Assembly: GCA_936943465.1 (NCBI GenBank)
Contig: CAKZJN010000385.1
Span: 1-6,619, forward strand
Source of the DNA: an uncultured Rhodoferax sp.
GTDB lineage: Bacteria > Pseudomonadota > Gammaproteobacteria > Burkholderiales > Burkholderiaceae_C
Reading direction: 5' to 3'
Length of the DNA: 6,619 nt
In this document: piece by piece, positions 1 to 6,619 of the stretch
How the letters are laid out: the number at the start of each line of letters is the position of its first letter
Position numbering within the stretch: the first letter of the stretch is position 1
The notes under the pieces: generated by a model
The model's input: only the letters and a program-made list of their open reading frames with translations
What the model was told of the DNA's origin: nothing
Databases searched by the model: none
Position numbers and translations under genes: made by a program

Positions 1-405
1 CGCCACGCGCATGTGGTGATGATGCCCGCCGTTTGCCTGGGCACGCTGATCGCCGCTCTGGTGTCTGGCAGCATGGTGCACAGTTTTAGCGTAAGCACCA
101 AAGATTTAGGCCTGCTGTTTCTGTTTGGCGCGGCCAACCTGGGCCTGGGCATGGCGCTGTTTGTTACCGGCGCACGGCTGATTCCATCCGCCTTGGCCGC
201 GTTAATTGGGATTGTGGAACCGGTGCTAGGGCCGATCTGGGTCTGGCTGGTGCACGGCGAGGTGCCGGGCACCCGCACGCTGCTGGGCGGAACGATTGTA
301 TTTTTGGCCCTGACGGCCCACTTGGCTTGGCAGTTCCGCACACAAAACCGCCCTGCCCCCGCTACCGACCAAGCCCCCGACACCTTGCCGCCTGGCGCGG
401 CCTGA
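1..405 (+). CDS. EamA/DMT-family transporter, C-terminal part
   Basis: This is the 3' end of an inner-membrane transporter of the drug/metabolite transporter (DMT) superfamily. The reading frame is open from base 1, so the start lies to the left; about 134 residues remain, ending in TGA. Several hydrophobic helices are visible: one around MMPAVCLGTLIAALVSG, one around LGLLFLFGAANLGLGMALF, and a pair formed by SALAALIGIVEPVLGPIWVW and TLLGGTIVFLALTAHLAW. The stretch ALIGIVEPVLGPIWVWL followed by GE and a late GGTIVF helix is typical of the second EamA repeat (the usual pattern is l.p.v..l.g...lgE....q..G..lil.g). The last 25 residues are a Pro/Ala-rich hydrophilic tail. Family members export amino acids, nucleosides or other metabolites; the substrate here cannot be told. 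It converges on eda, 95 bp away. Confidence 0.85.
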   Translation, partial: RHAHVVMMPAVCLGTLIAALVSGSMVHSFSVSTKDLGLLFLFGAANLGLGMALFVTGARLIPSALAALIGIVEPVLGPIWVWLVHGEVPGTRTLLGGTIVFLALTAHLAWQFRTQNRPAPATDQAPDTLPPGAA

Positions 406-420
406 GGTTTCATCCATCCG

Positions 421-456
421 AAAAAATGCCCCTCTGCGCACGGCGTCGCGAGGGGC
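421..456 (-). terminator. Rho-independent terminator of edd-eda
   Basis: Read on the - strand, a perfect 7-bp stem GCCCTC-type (arms 450-456 and 428-434, GCCCCTC/GAGGGGC) encloses a 15-nt loop. Inside the loop GCG (447-449) can pair with CGC (436-438) across a one-base bulge. The stem is followed by A and then six T (426-421). It lies 45 bp past the eda stop codon. On the + strand only TT follows the stem, so it should stop edd-eda transcription well and the EamA transcript poorly. Confidence 0.85.
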
Positions 457-500
457 TTGGAAACCACACCCGTTTGGGCGAGGGAGTTTGAAATCGGAGC

Positions 501-1142
501 TTACTTTTTCAGCGCCTGGGTCGCACGCGCCAACTCGGTCACGCGGGTCCAGTCGCCAGCGGCCATGGCATCGCCGGGAACCAACCAGGAGCCGCCCACG
601 CACACCACATTGGGAAGCGCCAGGAACTCGGGGGCGTTTTGCAGCGTCACACCGCCGGTGGGGCAAAAACGCACGTCAAAGAACGGGCCGCTCCAGGCCT
701 TGAGCATGGCGGGGCCACCGGCCTGCATCGCGGGGAAAAACTTCAGTTCGGTAAAACCGTCTTCCTGCGCCATCATGATTTCGCTGCCGCTGGCCACACC
801 GGGCAACAGCGCCAAACCGGCATCGCGACAGGCTTGACCCACGGCGCTGGTGTAACCGGGGCTCACGGCAAAGCGCGAACCGGCGTTGGCAGCGGCTTGC
901 GCATCGGCCTTGGAACGCACGGTACCCGCGCCGACCACCGCCTCAGGCACTTCCCTGGCAATGGCCTCAATACAAGCCAGCGCCTGCGGGGTACGCAACG
1001 TCACTTCCAGCATGCGGACGCCTCCAGCCACCAGCGCGCGGGCCATGGGCACGGCGTGAGCCACATCGTTCAGCACGATGACCGGAATCACCGGCGCATC
1101 GGTCATCACTTGCAGAGCGGTGAATTTTTGGGCAGTACTCAT
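501..1142 (-). CDS. eda: KDPG/KHG aldolase (Entner-Doudoroff)
   Basis: This is 2-dehydro-3-deoxy-phosphogluconate aldolase / 4-hydroxy-2-oxoglutarate aldolase, a cytosolic class I aldolase. It splits KDPG into pyruvate and glyceraldehyde-3-phosphate, the last step of the Entner-Doudoroff route. The 213-aa length is normal for the family, which forms a homotrimeric TIM barrel. Expected active-site elements are present: E46 and R50 in LEVTLRTP, the GAGT turn at 71-74, the Schiff-base lysine K134 in ELKFFPA, and the phosphate-binding glycines of PTGGV (161-165) and CVGGSWL (181-187). These correspond to Glu45, Arg49 and Lys133 of the E. coli enzyme. The ATG start is supported by an AAGGA ribosome-binding site. 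The gene lies 33 bp after edd on the same strand and so is almost certainly cotranscribed with it. Confidence 0.97.
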   Translation of the reverse strand: MSTAQKFTALQVMTDAPVIPVIVLNDVAHAVPMARALVAGGVRMLEVTLRTPQALACIEAIAREVPEAVVGAGTVRSKADAQAAANAGSRFAVSPGYTSAVGQACRDAGLALLPGVASGSEIMMAQEDGFTELKFFPAMQAGGPAMLKAWSGPFFDVRFCPTGGVTLQNAPEFLALPNVVCVGGSWLVPGDAMAAGDWTRVTELARATQALKK

Positions 1143-1148
1143 AACAAA

Positions 1149-1153
1149 TCCTT
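1149..1153 (-). promoter_or_regulatory. Ribosome-binding site of eda
   Basis: On the - strand AAGGA lies 6 nt before the ATG of eda, inside the 33-bp edd-eda gap. This supports independent translation initiation of eda on the edd-eda transcript. Confidence 0.75.
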
Positions 1154-1175
1154 ATTCAAAAAAATGCTGCGCGCA

Positions 1176-3017
<1,842 letters not shown>

Positions 3018-3040
3018 GGCGCGGTTCTCTCAAAATACGT

Positions 3041-3055
3041 TGTAACTAAATTACA
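3041..3055 (-). promoter_or_regulatory. Probable HexR operator upstream of edd
   Basis: On the - strand the site reads TGTAATTTAGTTACA, a 15-bp near-perfect palindrome (TGTAA, 5-nt centre, TTACA). The operator reported for HexR, an RpiR-family repressor of central carbon metabolism that is released by KDPG, is close to TGTAATWWWATTACA; this site differs at one position (G for A). It lies 24-38 bp before the edd start codon and overlaps the best -10 box, the place expected for a repressor. The palindrome and position are seen directly; assignment to HexR is inference from the motif and from edd being a classic HexR target. No hexR gene is in the window. Confidence 0.72.
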
Positions 3056-3079
3056 CAACGAATGGTAACTTGGAAACAA
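3050..3079 (-). promoter_or_regulatory. Putative sigma-70 promoter of edd-eda
   Basis: On the - strand TTGTTT (3079-3074) is followed after 18 nt by TGTAAT (3055-3050), a good -35/-10 pair. It predicts transcription starting near 3043 and a leader of about 26 nt before the edd ATG. The -10 box is the first half of the HexR-like palindrome, so binding there would block the polymerase. This is pattern-based only. No terminator is visible between the upstream nucleotidyltransferase gene and edd, so read-through from upstream is also possible. Confidence 0.5.
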
Positions 3080-3105
3080 GAACTTGTGTGGCAGCTGAGT
3101 TACCA
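3063..3105. repeat. Interrupted inverted repeat around the edd -35 region
   Basis: TGGTAACT (3063-3070) and AGTTACCA (3098-3105) are perfect 8-bp inverted copies separated by 27 bp. Between them sits a smaller palindrome ACAAGAACTTGT (3076-3087) that covers the -35 box. The AGTTAC core also occurs in one arm of the HexR-like site (AGTTACA on the - strand), giving three copies within about 65 bp. It could be a pair of half-sites for a second regulator or for cooperative binding; it lacks a T-tract and is not a terminator. The function is unknown. Confidence 0.5.
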
Positions 3106-3134
3106 GTGAGGTACAGAACCTGCGGGCGAGGGTC

Positions 3135-3695
3135 TTAAGCGCCCGTTTTCTGCCTGAAAAGCGCGCGGGCACGTTCCAGATCCGCCAACGTATCGATGTC
3201 CATGACACAGCCCGGGTCATCCACCGGCCAGCGGGCCGACGGAAATGAAGCGGCCACGGCACTGGCCCCCGCAGCACCGCGCAGCGCGCGCAGCGCCTCA
3301 CCGCAGCGCCGCGCAAATCGCACCGGATGACCGCGCTGCCCCTGGTAGTCCGGCACCAGCACATCAGCGTCAGTAGAAGCCCGCGCCAAGGCGAGCAAGG
3401 TTTGCGGGTCAATCAGCGGCAAGTCGGCCGGCAAGATCAGCCAGCCCGCGGCATCGGGGGCGGCGCGCACGGCGGCGGCAATGGAGTCGCCCATGCCGGG
3501 GTGGCCACGGTCTTCCAGATGCCAGGGCAAGCCGCTGGCACGTACCGCATCCAAGGTGCGTTCCAGCACGGTTTTCCCGCCCAGGTCCGCCTGCAATTTG
3601 TGGGTAGTACCGCCCGAGGCAAGGAATCGCTCGCCGCGACCCGAGGCCAAAATCAGCAGGGTTGGAAGGGTTGCGCTTGCAGTCGGATTTGCCAA
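3135..3695 (-). CDS. MocA/MobA-like nucleotidyltransferase
   Basis: This cytosolic nucleotidyltransferase of the MobA-like NTP_transf_3 family most likely activates molybdopterin with CTP (MocA type) for a molybdenum hydroxylase; the family and the neighbouring XdhC gene support this, but the nucleotide used is inferred. In the 186-aa product the N-terminal loop TLLILASGRGERF matches the LAAGxGxRxG nucleotide-binding pattern, followed by the conserved lysine of HKLQADLGGKTVL, then HPGMGDSIAAAV (like the MocA GMGxSL segment), the metal-binding LPADLPLIDP, GQRGHPVRF, and VMDIDTLADL near the end. The segment between KTVLERTLDAV and GMGDS is some 25 residues shorter than in typical MocA. I chose a TTG start at 3695 because a strong GGGAGG lies 5 nt before it; a GTG at 3719 would add 8 residues but has no clear ribosome-binding site. 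It directly follows xdhC and is probably cotranscribed with it. Confidence 0.85.
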   Translation of the reverse strand: MANPTASATLPTLLILASGRGERFLASGGTTHKLQADLGGKTVLERTLDAVRASGLPWHLEDRGHPGMGDSIAAAVRAAPDAAGWLILPADLPLIDPQTLLALARASTDADVLVPDYQGQRGHPVRFARRCGEALRALRGAAGASAVAASFPSARWPVDDPGCVMDIDTLADLERARALFRQKTGA

Positions 3696-3700
3696 CGGAG

Positions 3701-3706
3701 CCTCCC
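3701..3706 (-). promoter_or_regulatory. Ribosome-binding site that sets the TTG start of the MocA-like gene
   Basis: On the - strand GGGAGG is followed by a 5-nt spacer (CTCCG) and TTG at 3695-3693. The upstream in-frame GTG (3719) has only a weak purine stretch before it, and GGGAGG would then fall inside the coding sequence. This favours the TTG start, placed 27 nt past the xdhC stop codon. Confidence 0.65.
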
Positions 3707-3722
3707 AGCCTAAAGCCACCGC

Positions 3723-4739
3723 TTAAGAGGTCGCACGAGCCGAATCGACCGTCGTTGCAGCGGCCTGGGGGCTCACCCTGTTCTTGACCTGAATGATTTC
3801 AGCCACGATGGACACCGCAATTTCTGCCGGCGTGCGTGCACCAATGCGCAGGCCCACCGGCCCGTGCAGGCGGTCAAGTTGCATGGGCGTGAGGTCGAAA
3901 TGTTCGGCCAGCCGCTTCTTGCGCGCCTCCTGATTGCGCCGTGAGCCCAGCGCTCCTACATAGAAAGCCGGACTGCCCAGCGCCTCCAACAGCGCCATAT
4001 CGTCGAGTTTGGGGTCGTGCGTGAGCGCCACGATGGCGGTATGCGCATCGGCCGGCAAATCACGCACCACATCGTCCGGCATGCCTTGCAGGCGCCGCAC
4101 TTGGGGCATGGGTTGGTCAAACAGGTTGTGGGCGTATTCCTCGCGGGGGTCGCACACCAGCACCTCAAAGTCCAACGCAGTCGCCATGGCCGCTACCGCG
4201 TAAGACAACTGGCCGGCGCCAATCAGCAACAAACGCCAGCGCGGCCCGAACAGCGTGGTCAGCGTCAGCCCGTCAAACTGCATGGTCTGGCCACGCACCG
4301 CAGGACGCAAAACCGACTCGCCATTGGCTAGTGTGAGGGTTCGCGACACCAACTGGTGACTGGCCGTGCGGTGCAGCACCTCGTCAATCCAGCCGGTGTG
4401 CAGCACCGGTTCCTGCACCAGGCGCAGGGTGCCGCCGCAGGGCAGCCCAAAGCGCGCCGCCTCTTCCTTGCTCACGCCATAGGCCATCATGGACGGTTTG
4501 CTTGCGCGCTCCTCGGCGGGCTGGTTCAGTGCGGCCTTGGTGCGGGCGATCAAATCGTCCTCCACACAACCGCCCGACACCGAACCGCTCACCACGCCAT
4601 CATCCCGCACCGCCAACAAGGCCCCCGGAGGGCGCGGCGCGCTCCCCCAGGTTTCCACCACGGTCACCAGGGTGACCGCGTGCCCCGCCATACGCCACGC
4701 TTTGACGTCTTCCAATACGCGCAGATCCAGACTTTCCAT
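3723..4739 (-). CDS. xdhC: XdhC/CoxI-family molybdenum-hydroxylase maturation protein
   Basis: XdhC-family proteins bind the molybdenum cofactor and help sulfurate and insert it into xanthine dehydrogenase, aldehyde oxidase or CO-dehydrogenase-like enzymes in the cytoplasm. From the ATG at 4739 the product has 338 residues. The N-terminal XdhC_CoxI domain shows TLVTVVETWGSAPRPPGALLAV (23-44), SGSVSGGCVEDDL (51-63) and FGLPCGGTL (97-105, with the conserved Cys C101). The C-terminal Rossmann domain shows LLIGAGQLSYAVA (171-183), ALTHDPKLDDMAL (238-250), YVGALGSRRNQEARKKRL (260-277) and GLRIGARTPAEIAVSIVAEII (296-316). I prefer this ATG over one at 4772 because GAAGG sits 6 nt before it while the upstream ATG lacks a clear ribosome-binding site. 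The TAA stop is in frame with the following nucleotidyltransferase gene. No molybdenum hydroxylase gene lies in the window, so its client enzyme is unknown. Confidence 0.93.
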   Translation of the reverse strand: MESLDLRVLEDVKAWRMAGHAVTLVTVVETWGSAPRPPGALLAVRDDGVVSGSVSGGCVEDDLIARTKAALNQPAEERASKPSMMAYGVSKEEAARFGLPCGGTLRLVQEPVLHTGWIDEVLHRTASHQLVSRTLTLANGESVLRPAVRGQTMQFDGLTLTTLFGPRWRLLLIGAGQLSYAVAAMATALDFEVLVCDPREEYAHNLFDQPMPQVRRLQGMPDDVVRDLPADAHTAIVALTHDPKLDDMALLEALGSPAFYVGALGSRRNQEARKKRLAEHFDLTPMQLDRLHGPVGLRIGARTPAEIAVSIVAEIIQVKNRVSPQAAATTVDSARATS

Positions 4740-4910
4740 GCTTTGCCTTCGTACGGCCTTGGGCCGGTTCATTGCTGTGCGTGTGCACTTCTACCAATGC
4801 CACGGAGCAGAATACGATGCCACATGCGTCCACACACCGGGGTTAGTCCCAGTGAATTGGGAATAATTCTCACATTGATACAAGCCACTTCAAAAAGAAC
4901 TAAGCAATCT
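4740..4910. other. Divergent intergenic region between xdhC and pdxH
   Basis: This 171-bp stretch must hold the promoters for xdhC (-) and pdxH (+). GAAGG at 4750-4746 on the - strand is the likely xdhC ribosome-binding site. The part 4847-4880 is AT-richer than its surroundings and contains a small inverted repeat TCCCA/TGGGA (4847-4851 and 4858-4862), an AATAAT that could serve as a -10 box (4862-4867) and a TTGATA (4875-4880). None forms a convincing -35/-10 pair, so I call no promoter. The pdxH reading frame stays open through this region, but the sequence does not look coding. Confidence 0.5.
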
Positions 4911-5549
4911 ATGAAATCCATCGCAGAACTTCGCAAGAGCTATGAACGGGCTGAACTCGATGAAAGCGCATCGCACGCCGATCCGTTGCAGCAGTTTGAT
5001 CAGTGGCTGAAGGAAGCCATCCAGAGCGAGGTGCCAGAACCCAATGCCATGACGCTGGCCACGGTGGGCAGCAACCTGCGCCCGTCGACGCGGGTCGTGT
5101 TGATCAAGGGTTACGACGCGCGCGGCATCGTCTGGTACACCAACTACGAAAGCCGCAAGGGCCGCGAGTTGGCTGGCAACCCGTTTGCCGCGCTGCAATT
5201 CCATTGGGTGGAGCTGGAGCGCGTGGTACGCATTGAAGGCAGCGTGGAGCGGGTTAGCAGCGAGGAAAGTGACACCTACTTCCACAGCCGCCCCTTGGAT
5301 TCACGCATTGGAGCTTGGGCGTCACCACAAAGCGAGGTCATTCCCGGCCGTACCGTGCTGGTCACCAACGCTGCCAAATATGCGGCGCAATTCCTGTTGC
5401 AACCACCGCGCCCGCCGCACTGGGGCGGCTACCGGCTGAAACCGGACAACTGGCAATTCTGGCAAGGCCGCAAAAGCCGTCTACACGACCGCCTGCGTTA
5501 CACGCTGCAGGCAGACGGCGGCTGGCTGCGCGAACGGCTGGCACCGTAG
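4911..5549 (+). CDS. pdxH: Pyridoxamine 5'-phosphate oxidase
   Basis: This FMN-dependent cytosolic enzyme oxidises pyridoxine or pyridoxamine 5'-phosphate with O2 to pyridoxal 5'-phosphate, the last step of vitamin B6 synthesis and the main salvage step. The product has 212 residues, a usual length for a homodimer of this family. Family features in order are the N-terminal IAELRKSYERAELDE, PNAMTLATVG (44-53), the FMN-binding RPSTRVVLIKG (57-67) and VWYTNYESRKGREL (74-87), QFHWVELERVVRIEG (96-110), the signature RPLDSRIGAWASPQS (127-141), and the C-terminal dimerisation/substrate segment PPHWGGYRLKP to RLHDRLRY, where R190 and H192 match the substrate-binding Arg197 and His199 of the E. coli enzyme. 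The ATG at 4911 is chosen because homologues begin M..IAELRKSYE; its ribosome-binding site is weak (AAAAAGAA about 11 nt upstream). It stands alone, divergent from xdhC and convergent with the DUF3299 gene. Confidence 0.97.
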   Translation: MKSIAELRKSYERAELDESASHADPLQQFDQWLKEAIQSEVPEPNAMTLATVGSNLRPSTRVVLIKGYDARGIVWYTNYESRKGRELAGNPFAALQFHWVELERVVRIEGSVERVSSEESDTYFHSRPLDSRIGAWASPQSEVIPGRTVLVTNAAKYAAQFLLQPPRPPHWGGYRLKPDNWQFWQGRKSRLHDRLRYTLQADGGWLRERLAP

Positions 5550-5553
5550 CCAA

Positions 5554-5565
5554 CCCGGCGCCGGG
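5554..5565. repeat. GC-rich 12-bp palindrome between convergent genes
   Basis: CCCGGCGCCGGG is a perfect palindrome, and GCCGGG recurs at 5575-5580, allowing alternative hairpins (for example 5562-5568 with 5575-5581 containing a mismatch). It sits in the 49-bp gap where pdxH and the DUF3299 gene converge. It may act as a transcription end for one or both genes, but no T-tract follows on either strand, so it is not a canonical intrinsic terminator. Confidence 0.4.
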
Positions 5566-5598
5566 CTGCCCTTAGCCGGGAGTCCGGAACCAAGCGAC

Positions 5599-6120
5599 TC
5601 ACTTTACGGCCACCGCGTCGGTGATGCGGTAATACAAGCCGTAGGGGTCGTCTTTCAGCACGGAAAACTGCCCCTCCACCACGACCACTTCCATGGAGTA
5701 TTTCACCGGCGTTTTGGTCTTGACCTCGACCATGCTTTCGGGCCCGCCAGGCAAGCAGAACGAGCAGGTCAAGGGCACCGAACTCAACAAGAAATGCTTT
5801 TGCTTTTCACCCGGCTCCAGCGGCATCATGAAACCCTGCACCCGCTGACTCTTCTGGTTGAGCGCCTGCACGTCGCTCGGGAACACCGGCAACACGCGGT
5901 TCTTTTCTGTCTTGGTCCTGACCGCGGTGAGCATGGACCAGGGCAGCACATCGGCACGGTCCTGCAAGGGAGCAAACGGACTATTCGGGCTGTGCACACC
6001 GGCACCGGTCCCCATTGGCACCCCGCTAGAGGCCAGCGAATCTTTGGATTGCGCCAGGGCGCTAGTGCCAGCCACCAAAAGAGCCATCAGGGTCCAAACC
6101 AAACGAAAAATGTGCTGCAT
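5599..6120 (-). CDS. Secreted DUF3299-family protein
   Basis: This 173-aa protein of unknown biochemical role is recognised as DUF3299 by its core: a stretch VQGFMMPLEPGEKQKHFLLSSVP (94-116), then TCSFC followed by GGPESMVEV (118-133), and VVVVEGQFSVLKDDPYGLYYRITDA (146-169). Residues 1-24 form a Sec signal peptide: a positive residue near the start, a hydrophobic core WTLMALLVAG, and a probable cut after ALA before QS, so the mature protein should be periplasmic. There is no lipobox cysteine. The CSFC (C119, C122) is a CxxC pair that could bind metal or be redox active. I chose the ATG at 6120, 4 nt after the permease stop; a longer frame to 6258 would run through the permease gene and spoil the signal peptide. 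It is probably translated by coupling with the permease gene. The context suggests it serves that ABC transporter, perhaps in metal handling. Confidence 0.85.
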   Translation of the reverse strand: MQHIFRLVWTLMALLVAGTSALAQSKDSLASSGVPMGTGAGVHSPNSPFAPLQDRADVLPWSMLTAVRTKTEKNRVLPVFPSDVQALNQKSQRVQGFMMPLEPGEKQKHFLLSSVPLTCSFCLPGGPESMVEVKTKTPVKYSMEVVVVEGQFSVLKDDPYGLYYRITDAVAVK

Positions 6121-6124
6121 AAAG

Positions 6125-6619
6125 TTACCGTGACTGAAGAAGTTCAAGAACACTGACGCGGTAGGCTCCCCATGCGGGCAGCAACGCGGCACCGACCGAC
6201 ACCAGCAGAGCCAGCCCGGGCACCACCCACAAAACGCCGGGCCAGACGGTGCCACCAATCAGCAGCGAATTATCCAACTGCAGGCCCCACGCCAGCGCAT
6301 AAGCAAAGCATTGCCCCAACGCCAGACCGGCCACAGCAGCCAGCAAGCCCAGCCATGCGGCCTCCAGCAGCAGCAAGCCCGCAATTCGGGCCGGTGGAGC
6401 GCCCAACATGCGCAACAAAGCCAGATCGCCCCGGCGCTCTCGCACCGCGCTCAACAAGGCAATGAAAACGCTAAGTGCCGCCGTCAGCAGTAAGACCCCT
6501 GCAAAGGCCCGCAGAACGTCGGTGCCAAGCCCCAGCATCTTGAGCAGCCGGCTGATTTCAACGGCGGGCGAAGCTGCCTGCATGTCGGTCGTGGTATTCA
6601 CCCATCGCGGGAAACTCAT
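6125..6619 (-). CDS. FtsX-like ABC transporter permease, C-terminal part
   Basis: The reading frame is open to the right edge of the window, so this is the last 164 or so residues of an inner-membrane permease; the ATG at 6619 is internal or coincidental. The segment fits the C-terminal FtsX domain of MacB/LolC/LolE-type permeases: a helix FAGVLLLTAALSVFIALLSAV, the cytoplasmic ERRGDLALLRMLGAPPARIAGLLLLEA motif (usual pattern RxxdxalLRalGas...i..l...E), a second helix LGLLAAVAGLALGQCFAYAL, a third helix VLWVVPGLALLVSVGAALLPA and the closing LLPAWGAYRVSVLELLQSR. Such permeases do not form a classic transport channel but couple a cytoplasmic ATPase to periplasmic or lipoprotein partners. The gene ends 4 nt before the DUF3299 gene. 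The ATPase gene is expected upstream, outside the window. Confidence 0.88.
   Translation of the reverse strand: MSFPRWVNTTTDMQAASPAVEISRLLKMLGLGTDVLRAFAGVLLLTAALSVFIALLSAVRERRGDLALLRMLGAPPARIAGLLLLEAAWLGLLAAVAGLALGQCFAYALAWGLQLDNSLLIGGTVWPGVLWVVPGLALLVSVGAALLPAWGAYRVSVLELLQSR

Noticed and set aside
226..666. A 146-codon open frame on the - strand overlapping the EamA end, the terminator and the eda end.
   Set aside because: It crosses the eda terminator, has an Arg/Gly-rich composition without any domain, and conflicts with two well-supported genes.
4843..4903. Possible pdxH promoters using AATAAT (4862-4867) or TTGATA (4875-4880).
   Set aside because: Neither has a matching partner box at 16-18 nt: the sequence before AATAAT is GC-rich and unlike TTGACA, and the one after TTGATA is AACTAA, a poor -10.
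4356..4910. In-frame extension of pdxH upstream to 4356.
   Set aside because: It runs through xdhC on the opposite strand and encodes low-complexity residues without homology to PdxH; known PdxH proteins start at the M..IAELRKSYE position.
6121..6258. N-terminal extension of the DUF3299 protein to 6258.
   Set aside because: It overlaps the permease coding sequence in another frame and would place a Cys/Trp-rich stretch before a well-formed signal peptide; the ATG at 6120 fits the operon spacing.

Overview
The window looks like a chromosomal segment of a beta-proteobacterium of the order Burkholderiales, most likely a Comamonadaceae relative (Rhodoferax, Polaromonas or Acidovorax type). This rests on the GC-rich codon use, on PdxH, Edd and XdhC proteins that read like that family, and on the compact nucleotidyltransferase paired with XdhC. 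The assignment comes from recognising the proteins, not from a database search. I see no mobile element, CRISPR array, rRNA or tRNA. The gene set is housekeeping metabolism plus one poorly characterised membrane-transport operon at the right edge.

Left part (1-3134): the 3' end of an EamA/DMT-family drug/metabolite exporter (+ strand) converges on the Entner-Doudoroff pair edd-eda (- strand). A strong intrinsic terminator (421-456) closes edd-eda. Edd dehydrates 6-phosphogluconate to KDPG and Eda cleaves KDPG to pyruvate and glyceraldehyde-3-phosphate. Just upstream of edd, a 15-bp palindrome closely matches the known HexR operator and overlaps the best -10 box. A second, longer inverted repeat lies upstream of it and flanks the -35 box.

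Middle part (3135-4910): two - strand genes for molybdenum-hydroxylase maturation, an XdhC/CoxI-family protein followed by a MocA/MobA-like nucleotidyltransferase. They lie in the same reading frame, separated by a TAA stop. No molybdenum enzyme is encoded in the window, so here the pair stands apart from its usual target genes. A 171-bp intergenic region separates xdhC from the divergently transcribed pdxH.

Right part (4911-6619): pdxH (+ strand, pyridoxamine 5'-phosphate oxidase, vitamin B6 synthesis and salvage) converges on a - strand operon. That operon consists of an FtsX-like ABC permease, whose 5' part lies outside the window, followed 4 nt later by a small secreted DUF3299 protein. 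The pairing resembles operons linked to metal (zinc) handling, but the substrate cannot be read from this window.

I do not see a clearly new system. The best leads are the edd operator region, the in-frame XdhC/nucleotidyltransferase junction, and the FtsX-DUF3299 pair.
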